DNA of 64,000 bases from Dichetophora obliterata (Eukaryota > Arthropoda > Insecta > Diptera > Sciomyzidae): positions 33,061,563 to 33,125,562 of the forward strand of contig OY986437.1 in assembly GCA_963920525.1 (NCBI GenBank). Direction: 5' to 3'. A program made the translations under genes and the position numbers. Each line of letters starts with the position of its first letter. Position 1 is the first letter of the stretch. Positions 24,254 to 34,789 of the stretch are shown piece by piece. The notes below the pieces were generated by a model. It made no database searches. It worked only from the letters and a program-made list of their open reading frames with translations, and was not told the DNA's origin.

Positions 24254-24954
24254 TATATAACTTTTTAAATTTACTTCTGAATAGTGCAAGATTACTATTG
24301 ATAAATAATAATTCCTTTCTAACAAATATTCTTAAAAATAGTATCCTGAATTAACACTTATTAAAAGATACAATTTTATTAACCATTGACTTGAGAAGAG
24401 AACAGAACTGAAGTTAATCAAGACCATAAACTCTTACATTATTTTAATTTTTAAAAACATTTCAAAAGCGATTCATCCAACTTTACTCTAGGGAAAACCC
24501 ATTATAAAATTAAGAATATTTTTTAAATTTAAGTGATTAGCAACATTAAGGACATGATTTACTTTTAAAAGACCCAATAGAAAAATTAATTTAAATGGAA
24601 AAAATTTCGAAAAAGACAGTTTAAAACGTTCAGCAACGTTCCTTTATCTTTTATACCCAGTGATAAACACATCATAAAAATTGCTTTCAAACTAGCATTA
24701 GTGAATTTATAAATCTTTCCACACTTACTTTAAATTGCATGCGTTTTGCGAGCTTCTTTCTCTATTTGTATCTTCCCAAAATATATAATAGAATAACATA
24801 ATAAAAATCTAGTAATTGCTGATCAATTCGAGGCTATTATATTTAATACCATTTAAACGAAAGTAAATAAAAATAAATAATATAAACGAAACTTTTAACT
24901 GTTAAACAATAAAACAAGCATGAACTTACCTTAAAAATAGGGGAAAAGCAATAA
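24254..24954 (-). other. Downstream region of Pabp2 (3' UTR side)
   Basis: On the minus strand the Pabp2 stop is followed 25 nt later by a consensus splice donor, AAG|GTAAGT, at 24930/24929. A 3' UTR intron is therefore possible. The UTR end cannot be placed with confidence. No other gene is seen. Confidence 0.45.
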
Positions 24955-26212
24955 TCAGTATGGTGCATAGTAATTAGCCCTGCCACGGTAACCCCTTCTG
25001 AAACCAAAAACAATAAAGGTTTAGAAAAATCGATTAACATAATTAAAGTGCTTTTCATATAATTTACATTGGGCGTCGTGATCCACGGAAAGTGCTGTGA
25101 CAGCAAGCGCGAGAAATGCGGGCACCTCGTCCGCGGAAACTGCCACGAGCAAAGCGGTTTGTTGTTGACAGGCCCGGCCGATTAGTACGCTTTGACATAA
25201 CCTGAAAATGAAAATTTTAAGGTAGTTAATTAAGCATCATGCAATCCAAAATTAAACGCGTTGCAAACTTGCTGGGGAAAGGTATGGGGGTTGGTATAAG
25301 TTTGAATTGGTGGTACTAAATTTATTGAATATTTATTGAATATTTTTTGAATTATTGAATTTGTCAATATGAGTTTTTATTCATAATTAAGAGGGTGGCA
25401 AAATTGAAAGTTATACAAAAACAATTTCCACCCCTTAAATACATAGCAAGTTTCACCCCACCGCGCACAGCTAACACTCACCTTGATTTGTCTTCCTCTG
25501 AACAAAGTCTCATTCATGGCTAAGGCAGTCTCGACAAACTCCTTGGAGCCAAACTCAATATAAGCGAATCCTTTAGGATGACCATCAGCCTTGTTGCATA
25601 GTATAGTGACGCGGTTGATGGTACCACAACCATGAAAATGAGACTCAAGCTCTTCAGCGGAGGCACCATAGTCTACATTGCCAACGTAGACGGAACGTGT
25701 ATCGATCTCTTGTTTCTCTTCAATAGATAATGGGACAGCAGCAATGCCCGTAGTTGAACCGGCCATTTGTTTGTCTACTTCAGTTTGCATTTGTTTAATT
25801 TTTTCGGCTTCTTCTTCCATTTCCTTAACGCGTGCCTTAATTGCTTCCAGTTCAGGATCAATTTGCATATTGGTTTCGTCCTTGAAAAGGACAAATCAAT
25901 TAAAATGAGAAGGAAAAAAACAACGGAATTTGCAAAAAGCTTCAACTGCCAGCAAGTCTATGAAGAAACACGCCCAAGTTTTGCCTCTGGGAGAAATTCA
26001 ATTGGCAAACTTTTCCTCAGACGTTGCAACTTTTGGCCTTTTTATTTATACTCTTTATTATGCTTTAGGAAAATTTAAACCAGTTTCTCTGGATACTTGT
26101 ATGTGCCACTTACCTCGTTTTCATTCATCAGTTCCGCTTCGGTTTCGCCATTGGCATCATCAAAGTTCTCCAATAGTTGGTCTTCGTTCAATGTTAGATC
26201 TTCGTCTGCCAT
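24955..26212 (-). CDS. Pabp2: Nuclear poly(A)-binding protein Pabp2 (PABPN1), 223 aa
   Basis: The protein coats growing poly(A) tails in the nucleus, stimulates poly(A) polymerase and controls tail length. Coding exons on the minus strand are 26212-26114, 25880-25482, 25201-25068 and 24994-24955, all with GT-AG borders. Residues 1-33 form the acidic N-terminus ([20 protein letters not shown]). Residues about 42-75 form a charged coiled coil ([20 protein letters not shown]). One RRM spans about 95-170, with RNP2 VYVGNV (97-102) and RNP1 KGFAYIEF (136-143). The Arg-rich tail includes [20 protein letters not shown] and ends [12 protein letters not shown], as in fly Pabp2. The total length is about that of the fly protein, and no frame damage is seen. 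The start at 26212 is the only ATG giving the conserved N-terminus. The last acceptor is a CAGAAG tandem, discussed in the findings. Confidence 0.97.
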
Positions 26213-26822
26213 TTTAATCAATATTTTATTGCTTCGTTTGCTTTGGCGGTGGCGCTTTTGACGCTTCTGCTTTGCTTTTCACCGTGATTCTTTTGCAAAA
26301 TGTAAAGGAAACTTAACGAAACGTCAAGTTGGTTTTGCTTAAAATGGTGGCAGTCGCGTAGAGGGGTAAATAGAAAGATTTCTATTTTTAATATTGCTGT
26401 TGGGATAACTATCGGTGAGTCGTTCAATATCTCTACTATTTTAATTAATATAGGCACTTGTATAGCGTCTGGTTTGATTTCAATGTGAATATATTAAAAA
26501 ATTTTATTTTTTTTAAGTTGTTCCGTCGATGTTGAGGGATTATTTTTACTTTTTTAATAAATAGTTGCTTTACCTTCTCCTCGACCAAAACCAATCAAAC
26601 ACACACACAAACAATGTACCCCGGTTTTTTCTCTTTCGTTAAGATTTGACAGCAAAATCTGCGTTCACTTTATAAAATGAAAAAAATGGCGAAATTTATT
26701 GAAGGTATGTCTTCATTGCTGTGAGTGAGTGAATCGGTTCATAATTGTATCCAAAAGCTCAAATTAATACGGGTATTCACGGTTTGGAGCGAATTGCAAG
26801 AATGTAAAATGCAAGATATTAT
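26213..26822. other. Pabp2 upstream region
   Basis: This is the probable 5' UTR and promoter of Pabp2 on the minus strand. No TATA box is obvious. A CA-rich run (ACACACACAAACA) lies at about 26600-26612. No other gene is recognised. Confidence 0.4.
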
Positions 26823-27459
26823 CCCATATGAATAAAAAGTAGTATCATCAGTAATATGTAGTAACTACAAGAAGTAAAGTACTACAAAAAAGCTTGGATT
26901 CGATATGAAGAAAATTTTTTTTCAAAATTATATCGAAAGTAGCATCTACTACAAAAAATTGACGTTTGCAAGTAACATCTAATCTATTTAAAAAAGTGAA
27001 GGTGATGAGCTTTGAGGACGTAGACCCAGCCAGATCAGTGCTTGACTCCAGTGTGCTTGACTAGTCGCCAAGTCTCTTCTAGTTTTATACAATTTCCTAT
27101 TGCGCTCAGTTAGGTTTAAAAACATTGCCATTTTGTCCGCTACCAACTTTAAGAAATGTTTTCACCTGTCTAAATAAATATTAACTTAAATAAATTCATT
27201 TAGTTTAATTTCAATAATTAAATAAGTTAATATAAATAACTTACTACAAAATTTGTAGTATGCTTTTTTGCATATTACTAAAAATCAGTAGCAAACACTA
27301 TTTTTACTCATATCAATCTGGCTAGTTAGTAGCATGTTCGAAACAGCTGATATTTGTAGTGTAGTAAAGAGCACTTGGCTCATATCAACTAACTTCTTTT
27401 AAAAGTTTTTTTATTCTGAACTGTAGAAAAGTCGAATATACTACTTTTATTCATATGGG
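26823..27459. mobile_element. TIR element, 637 bp, noncoding
   Basis: The termini CCCATATGAATAAAAAGTAG and the inverted CTACTTTTATTCATATGGG match almost perfectly over about 22 bp. Subterminal regions contain repeated AGTAG/CTACT words on both sides. No transposase is present and no clear target duplication is seen. It lies just upstream of Pabp2. Confidence 0.8.
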
Positions 27460-28483
27460 CGATTTTTCTTTACTTCTTCACTTTAGTGTTGCAAATCTGT
27501 TAATATTACGAATGAACAGTAAATATATTGCCACCACATTTCAAAATTACAAAATATTATTAAAATCAACCTGCAAACTTAACCTTTTTAAAGTTTTGAC
27601 CTGGTGACAACTATGTTTTTAAACAACCAAAACATAAATCAGTTTGGCTTCACTGCTTGTGCAGTCTCGGAATAGATTTGAGCAGTGCGTAACTCAAAAA
27701 TAATTGTAAATTTGCTTCCAATGTGCTTGTTGCTGGGTTGATGCGAAAGTTCGCAACAGTGCGAAAACGCAAAGTTCGCAATAGTGCGAAAATGCACTGT
27801 TGCGAACTTTCGCATCAACCCGTAAATACCACTATTTTTTAATGAATTGTTTTAAGCATTCCCATGAATTCAAAAATTGCTATAATTAATAAGAAAAAAT
27901 AGTTTTCAGAAAAACAAATTTTTAGATATCTATGTTTAAATTCACGAATGTGCTAAGTGAACAAGGCTATAATAAAAAACCCCGAAACAAAATATCAAAA
28001 AAGACCCCTATAATTTGTATATTAATTAGTTACCATTAGTTAACCACTGACCACACGTTAACTAACAGATTTGAGAATCACACTCAAAATTAACTAGAGT
28101 TTAAGCCACCAATGGTAGTGGTTTAAACCATTAGTTAACTAACAGCTGATTTCTGTAATTAACCAATTGGCAAACTAATGGTCATGAAACTGGCCCTTAT
28201 TGTATTTTTAAAATATTGGGGATTTATTTAATTTTTAAAAAGACGACCTTACTAAATATGTTAATAAGATCAAAAACGAAATTACCTCGTTTTTCCGTTA
28301 TTTCGTTTTTGATATGTTGCTATATGATTTTATGGCCCCTATTTTTCTTATTTGTCTGTAGTTTTTGTTTTCATAGGGCCTTATTTGATTATACAACTGG
28401 GCGTTGTTTTCATGGACTTATATGATTTAATTTTGAGTTCTTATTGCACAAAAGTCGATTTTTATAAAATTATAATAGCTGCG
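27460..28483. other. Gene-free region with hairpin and TTAGTTAAC-rich repeat
   Basis: No gene is seen. It holds the perfect hairpin at 27735-27821. A segment at 28020-28200 with several copies of TTAGTTAAC and its complement may be a decayed palindromic MITE. Confidence 0.4.
27735..27821. repeat. Perfect 28-bp-arm hairpin
   Basis: Arms 27735-27762 and 27794-27821 are exact complements (GGGTTGATGCGAAAGTTCGC and onward). The 31-nt loop itself repeats GCGAAAA and AGTTCGCAA. Conservation of both arms suggests a recent MITE tip or hairpin insertion. Confidence 0.9.
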
Positions 28484-29929
28484 TTTTTTCCAACATCCAA
28501 ATGCGATTTCCATACAAACAAAATCCTGCTATGGATGTAGATTTTGTGAACTTGTAGTTTGAACCATCACAGCCAGGTGGCGTATGATAGTTAAGTGGTC
28601 AGAAAAAGTACCAAAAAAAAAAGAAAATATACGTAAGCAAATGTAAACAAATGGCAGCTGACTGGCAGTTTTCGAAACAATTGGAAAAAATGTTTAGCTT
28701 CTCCATATTCGGTAAGTATTACTGCAAAGATTGTGCGACTTAAAATATTGAACACTTAAAAAATAATTTATTTCAGTTTCAACAATTAAAGGTGGAATAT
28801 TGAATGGAAAAGTGATTTCTACATTCCAAAACGTGTTGCCTTCATCGACAATCCCAAGGAAGCTAAACCAGTTGAAACACGCTTGCAGGCAGTAACATAA
28901 TGCAGTAAAAAAATACCCTCATCAGCAACACCAACAAAAACAACAGATTCAGCCAAGAATGATAGAATAAGAGATTACGCTTTGCGCAGGTCCGTTACTA
29001 CTGCTAATCGAGTTTGGCAACCAGCAGTTCAGTTGATTACGTCACAATATTTTATTTCGTTGAGAAACGTACTGCGATCGGTTGTGTTTTATTTAATTGT
29101 GTATATATCGAAGTATATTTGCGAGTTTTTAACTTAAAATTTAAAAAAATTAGTGTGCAGCTGCTAATTGTGGTAACAGTAGCAAACAAATATTTTTCAG
29201 AAACCTGATGTTTGCAATAAATATAAAAATTAAACCAAGAAATTGTAGAAAACGCACACAAACGAAAACAAAAATACAAAAATATATTAACTTAACAAAA
29301 TTTGTTTCATTATTTAAAAACTTGGAACTATCATTTATTTGTCCTTTCAATTCACAGGTAAATTAATGGAAATAAAATATCTGGAAATGTTTAAACTACA
29401 TCAATTAAACTCTTAATAAACATTTTTATAAAATCCAAGTCGAAAAATAATGCTCACTGAAGTTGGTTTCTCAGACAACTTTTTTTTTTGACTAAGCTGC
29501 TTACTGGCTGTAATAAAATAATAGTAAAAATAGTGTTTGCAAATTTACCTTCTTCTCATTCCAATATATTGCTTCTTACTTCTTTTATTTTAATTATACA
29601 AACTAAAATGTATGCAATTTTCATTTCTGTGTAGAAATCGCATGCAAAGTGAACGCTCTCCAAAACAGCATTGATATTATGACGCACATGCGCAGAACGA
29701 CAATTTTTTTGTACTCATTTTCTTGTCTTCGGGGCAATCTTTGTATTCTATCATTCTTGAGATTCAGCTACTGCTGCCGAAGCCACTGCCCAATATGTTA
29801 GCTCAAAACGTTTTGCTTTCTGTTTATATATGAATGATGAAAACTTTGAGTGTGTTGGAAACGATTCGGAATCATTGAAACCAAACTATAAGAAGGATGT
29901 TAAAAGCACGAAGAAGAAACATTGGCTGC

Positions 29930-30290
29930 GTTCATAAAACACAAAATTTACTCAATTGTTGTGCAACTGTGTTTTTTTATTTTGAATAAGTCCTAAGTTT
30001 AAATACGAAAACTGCGCAACTCTGTTAATATTCTTAAAAATAATATAGTTGCGCAGTTTTGATTAATAATCTTCGAACCAACTCAAAATTAAATAGACTG
30101 ATGCATTGTAAAAATGTATTTTGGAACTTAGCGAATGTGCTTGCTGAACGCGACTGATCAGTTTCTGATTAGCTCAACATGTTGACTGTTTTGGCCGCGA
30201 ATTATTTTTCGGACACATTTACTCAATGTGTTCCGCTACAATTTAGCAAACAGTTGAGTACATTTCCTGCTTTCTAAACGCAGCCAGTAT
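29930..30290. mobile_element. Nested small inverted-repeat element
   Basis: The ends TTGGCTGCGTTCATAAAACA (left) and TTTCTAAACGCAGCCAG (right) are inverted. They are followed inward by TTTACTCAATTGTT and AACAGTTGAGTACA, also inverted. It is noncoding, and shares the GGCTGCGTTT tip with the larger element around it. Confidence 0.65.
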
Positions 30291-31039
30291 CTAAGAGAAC
30301 AATCAAAAATATTGAAAACATACTCAGAAAAAAGTTGAAATAGTGTGAAAAATCGGCAGAACAAAAAGTTCAGAGGCATAGTGAAAGAATGCAATTAGAA
30401 AGACCTTAGCTGCGTTTTTTAAACATCCAAATCTGGACTTGGATTTTGATTTGCTGCTCAAAAAAGTATTACACAAATAAATGGCGTTGAACGGAAACAT
30501 GAGAGTGTCAACAAAAAACATATGTTCTTATGAATTATGTCTAATTAGAAAAATTAAATTTTTCTTTGAAATTGCTGTAAATTTTTAAATTATTTAAAAA
30601 AAGCTAACAAAAAGCTAACAAAAAACGAACACACAAATAAAAAAATATGTAATGTAATTATGTAGAGAATTTTAATTAACAAAAACCATGCCGTTATAAA
30701 ACTGAATAACCGAAAAAAATTAGTTGTTTTTGTTCTCGATGAATTTCCTTCATAAGAATGTGCTTCAAACACAAATAAATTAAATTCAAAAGCACAAACT
30801 TGCAGTTTGTAAAGAAAAATTCAAATTCATTGGTGAAAGTAAGATTACAAAACCATTTCTTCATCGTTCTCGCTATCGCTTGACGTTGCAGCTACAGCAG
30901 ATTCCACTGCTTGTTGTAAATTTCTTTGTCTAAGCAGCTTCTCCCTCTTTTTCGTCTTCAGAGAAACTTGAAGCAGCATCCATTGCTTAAATTCATAATC
31001 TTGGTGCAGCTGTTAGTGTTAATTTTGGAAGCTAAAAAT

Positions 31040-31555
31040 CTCAGTTTTAGAGACATGCGATCCTCTGCCATAGCTGTGATTTTATGAAGGCACATGCATT
31101 CGATGCAACTAACGCACTGACGCACCTAGCGTTCTGCTGAATCTGTCTCCAGTGTCTCCAACCACAAGTTTAGCTTGCTTAGCAGCGGTTTTGGCGCATT
31201 GCAATAGAAATAGCGATAAGTTTAATGTTCTGCTTTCAAGATTAAGGCAGCATAGTTCTCGAAGGGAATTTAAGCCAAATATAATTAGTACTAGCACAGC
31301 GCTCTTCCATAACTGTGGGATCGGTTATTGCAATTTTAGCATCATCGAATGTACACATCGGATAGTGCTGCAGCAGAAACATGGGTATCGGTTCCTTTTC
31401 AGCGGCAGAGTGTATCTTGACCTCATCCTTGTCTATGGGTACATCCAGACGTTTGAAGTGCGCAGTCAACCAAGTTACCATCAAGATTAATTACATTGAG
31501 ATTTTGGCGGTAACACAAAGCGATTCCAAGTAACTTTCCACTTCCGACCATATTG
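31040..31555 (-). pseudogene. Rrp45: Exosome RNase PH subunit relic (Rrp45/EXOSC9-like)
   Basis: The minus strand gives pieces of the RNase PH domain of exosome subunit Rrp45 in shifting frames. They are LESLCVTA, then INLDGNLVDCA, then HFKRLDVPIDKDEVKIHSAA followed by EKEPIPMFLLQHYPM and ITDPTVMEERCAS, and finally LLQCAKTAAKQAKLVV. The order and spacing follow the family (a DGN motif, an FRRPDV-like strand, EP(I/V)P, a DP...EE motif, and the LRCSKIA-like helix). There are at least two frameshifts and a deletion just after the DGN motif, so no functional product is possible. The flanks belong to the inverted-repeat element at 28484-31742. Identification rests on my recall of the family pattern. 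Confidence 0.72.
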
Positions 31556-31742
31556 ACAGTCAGTTGTCAATTTTTTACATTTGATTACGTATTTTTTCTT
31601 TTTTCTTTGTACTTTTTCTGAACACTTAGCTACCATACTCCACCTGGCTGTGATGGTTTAAGCTACAAGTTCACAAAATCTACATCCATAGCAGAATTTT
31701 GTTTGTATGGAAATCGGATTTGGATGTTGGGAAAAACGCAGC

Positions 31743-32630
31743 TAATAATTGGATCTTTTAATAATAATTTTAGATAGGCAAAACAAGTGAATATCTTTCA
31801 TTACTTCTTTGATTTTCTGGGTTTCCCAACTCATGATTTTAACATCCTTCTTATCTTTGCATTTCGATGGTTCGAATTCGTCCATTTCACTAATTAAAAT
31901 TTTTTTCATATTATTGTGCATAAGATGTTATATTTTTTGCAGTGTAAAATTAAATAAAAATAAGACAATACATTTTCTTATTTGTATTTTTAGTAACTAT
32001 GAATTTTATTAAAGCATATTTGAATATTTTTTCTAGATTTTAACATACTCATCTTAAAATTATTAGTACACAATTGCATACATAAATAGTATTAAATAAT
32101 TCCATAAAATTTAGCATTTCAATGTTTAAAAATATTTATATATTGATTTGCTTTATTTGGTCAAACAGAGCTCCCGCATATTTTTTATTTCCTGTATATT
32201 GATTATAGCGTTATTTGTTTCCCTTGCATTCATAATGCTTAATATATATTTTTTGTTTATTTTTTGTTTATGACTGCTATAATTAGTCTTCTTTGTACCT
32301 TCATTTTAACTTTAGCAAAAATGGTTTTTTTTATTTTATTTTAAATGTGTATTTGGAGCTAGAAAAGCTAATAGTGAAAAAAAAAATACAAAGTTTATGA
32401 ACACTTGTGTTATCAAACTGTTTGATGACTAACGAAAACGTCGATTATGTGAACACCGCTATAGAAATGGTTATCAGTAAAAATGCAACTGTGTACAATG
32501 AAACGAGAACCAAAACAAAACAGAATGAAACTATTTACGAATTTAGAGCAACAATTTTAAGATTTTAGTTATTGTGGATTTTATTATTATGTTAATACTA
32601 TAAAATTACTCATTAATTATTCCAACAATA
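31743..32630. other. AT-rich upstream region of the TFIIIC6-like gene
   Basis: No coding feature is seen. The proximal 200 bp probably contain the promoter and 5' UTR of the gene starting at 32631, but no core element stands out. Confidence 0.4.
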
Positions 32631-33210
32631 ATGAGTGATTCAGAATATGAAGAAGAGGAAGAAATATTGGTGTTTGCAGATTTCAACAATCAACTTTTAC
32701 CGGACGGATTAGGTGACATAACCACATCAATAAAACTTATTGGTCTTGATACGGAAAACCCCATCGCGGAAGTCAATGGCAATTTATTTAAGGGTAAAGT
32801 CAACAGGAAGTCGTTTCTTTAATAACTCCAAACTACATTTTGTTCCAGGCAACTATGACTTCGCTATAGGCACGAATCTTTTCTTCGAGAAAGACGACAC
32901 ACCAAGGACGAACGATAAGCTACTCGAACCAAGCTGTAATCAAATGTACAAATTTTTCGCAAAAACCAATAAAGTTATTAACTTCCAGCGAATGTTTGTA
33001 GAAAGAAATACAGATGATAAATTGGAAACTGAAGAGTCAAGCATAGACGATGACAAGCCATCGACGAGCGCAGCTGCAGCAGCGGCTGAACTCTCGGCAG
33101 AAAATGCTGCAATAAGTAGCCTAAGAACAAGTATAACCTATGAAGAGGCGATAAAAATGCTTTCAACGACATCTGAATTAAACCCGAGAGTTGGCAAAGA
33201 TTCCAAATGA
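32631..33210 (+). CDS. GTF3C6: TFIIIC subunit 6-like protein (GTF3C6 family), 174 aa
   Basis: This is a small subunit of TFIIIC, the factor that recognises the internal promoters of tRNA genes for RNA polymerase III. Exons are 32631-32793 and 32849-33210, with a 55-bp intron whose GT-AG borders restore the frame (phase 1; a Gly codon is split). The acidic start (SDSEYEEEEE) leads into a beta-barrel-like core with ILVFADF, IKLIGLDTENPIAEVNGNLF, GNYDFAIGTNLFFE and YKFFAKTNKVINFQRMFV. This is the order of the TFIIIC subunit 6 domain. The C-terminal half is low-complexity acidic/Ala-rich. The stop is 223 bp before the start of Pbp49 on the same strand. ATTAAA at 33315 may be its poly(A) signal. 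Family assignment is strong on pattern; orthology to a named fly gene was not checked. Confidence 0.85.
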
Positions 33211-33433
33211 TTAGTTTAGAATTTTAAGCTAAACTTAAGCGCTTTATTTAATTCTTTGATACCAATTCTATTTTATAATTAAAAGAAAATCAAATTTTTA
33301 AAAAACTTTTCTTTATTAAATGTTTTAAGGTATAAATATAAATTCTTATTAATTGTATGTATTTCAATAAGCCTCAATTAACTGTTACATCTTTTTTTGC
33401 AGACTATCTTTAAAAACAACAAATACCATCGAA

Positions 33434-34789
33434 ATGGAAGAAATGCTTGGACAGGTCATGCGGCCACCCATTTGTCTCCGCTCACTTCTCGAAGACTTCA
33501 AAAAAACGCTGAACAAAGACAAACAGCCTGCGTCAAGTGAAGATATGTTAGCCGCCATGAAAATGGAAAATGATTTGGAACGCTTTAAAAAAGCTCAAGC
33601 AAATTGTGCAATTGCACATCTGATGCAAAATGATGATGTTCGCATAACCAATTATGAACCCGGTTTCACGGAAACAATACGACGCCCTATAACTACGATT
33701 CCTGATGAAGTTCTTAGGCTACAAACTGTTAGAACTTTACTGGAAGAAAAAAAGAAAAGCATCAAGAATCCTTTCGAACGCACACGCCATTCCTTCAGAC
33801 AGGTTCAATTGCCACCAAGTGCTGATGAAACTACTGGATGGTGTAGTGATATTTTGTTGTATATACGCATCTATCGACCGGCACGTGCCACTCACGCCGG
33901 ACAGCGTTTGGAGAAGCCAGTCTTTGCCGAAGAGTTCCAGTGCTTGGGCAGAAATCTGCTTTCAGAACTACGCGATAAAATCTCATGCGTATGCAACAAG
34001 ACGCGATTCTTCGATATAAGCGACAATCCTAACGATGAGCGTACGTACGATAAAGAAACGGATCCAGGTTACTTCTTCATCACGGACACATTTTACAATG
34101 ACAAACGCAACAGCGCCAATGCCGATTATTCGGAAACAGTGTGCAATTGGGCTAAAACTGCTGAAGGATTACGTGATCTACAGTTCAAGGTAGCCAAAAT
34201 GGAGGAGACACGTTTCATAGATCTGACAGTGAGTTTGGGCTTTCCGCAGTTGTATCATCATCACGGCAACTGTGAGCATGTCTTTGTTTTCTCACAAATT
34301 GAGTTTATAATGCCATCTAGCCACATGCCGGAACTCTCAAAGTATCCCCTGCTATCTTCATTGAGTTCGTTCAATTCGCGTGCTTGTAATATGTGTGGAC
34401 GGCAAGGTTACGTATACATCGTTGAGCAAAGCAGCTGTCAGCTGCATGATCCAGCCTACCTGTGTTCCAAGTGTTTTTTTGGATATCACTACGTGGACGG
34501 CAAGAAGGTTGGCGAATTTAAAGCCTATAAAGTAGGTCACTTTGGTGATGAAGAAGATACCGATTGTATTGTTAATTCAGACGAAAATGAAGGACAACAC
34601 GAAGAAGAGGAGACTTCGGAAGATCGTTCCTTAATGCTTTCATCGATATCTGATCAGCCTAAATCTCAAGGTAAAGCCGACACAAACGATGACGAAGAAC
34701 TAAAGGATTCCAAGAATGGAACATATGGTTTGGGGGGTGATGAAACTGAATTTATATCTATTAAAACAGAACTTGATGATATCGGTTAA
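33434..34789 (+). CDS. Pbp49: SNAPc subunit SNAPC3/Pbp49, 451 aa
   Basis: This is a subunit of the snRNA-activating protein complex, which binds the proximal sequence element of U1-U6 snRNA genes and serves both RNA polymerase II and III. It is one uninterrupted exon. The conserved SNAP50 domain runs from about residue 120 to 360. Landmarks are PGYFFITDTFYNDKRN, DYSETVCNWA, DLTVSLGFPQLYHHHGNCEH and VFVFSQIEF. A zinc-binding module has paired cysteines C318/C321 (CNMC) and C344/C347 (CSKC), followed by FFGYHY. The last 75 residues are acidic and poorly conserved. A TTTTTTTGCAG acceptor-like sequence just upstream (about 33391-33401) suggests a 5' UTR intron. TATAAATA at 33331 is a possible core promoter in the short gap after the TFIIIC6-like gene. 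AATAAA at 34859 may end the transcript. Confidence 0.92.
   Translation: MEEMLGQVMRPPICLRSLLEDFKKTLNKDKQPASSEDMLAAMKMENDLERFKKAQANCAIAHLMQNDDVRITNYEPGFTETIRRPITTIPDEVLRLQTVRTLLEEKKKSIKNPFERTRHSFRQVQLPPSADETTGWCSDILLYIRIYRPARATHAGQRLEKPVFAEEFQCLGRNLLSELRDKISCVCNKTRFFDISDNPNDERTYDKETDPGYFFITDTFYNDKRNSANADYSETVCNWAKTAEGLRDLQFKVAKMEETRFIDLTVSLGFPQLYHHHGNCEHVFVFSQIEFIMPSSHMPELSKYPLLSSLSSFNSRACNMCGRQGYVYIVEQSSCQLHDPAYLCSKCFFGYHYVDGKKVGEFKAYKVGHFGDEEDTDCIVNSDENEGQHEEEETSEDRSLMLSSISDQPKSQGKADTNDDEELKDSKNGTYGLGGDETEFISIKTELDDIG

Larger units (their letters stand above)
28484..31742. mobile_element. 3.3-kb inverted-repeat element carrying a host gene fragment
   Basis: Terminal inverted repeats of about 200 bp begin AGCTGCGTTTTT(T/C)CCAACA. 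They continue with matching blocks such as TGGATGTAGATTTTGTGAAC and CATCACAGCCAGGTGG, and diverge near 28690 and 31545. The interior holds an exosome-subunit relic on the minus strand and a smaller nested inverted-repeat element (29930-30290). At 30405 there is another copy of the terminal motif (AGCTGCGTTTTTTAAACATC). No transposase is recognised. A + strand fragment at 28805-28900 reads WKSDFYIPKRVAFIDNPKEA, which I cannot identify. Confidence 0.82.
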
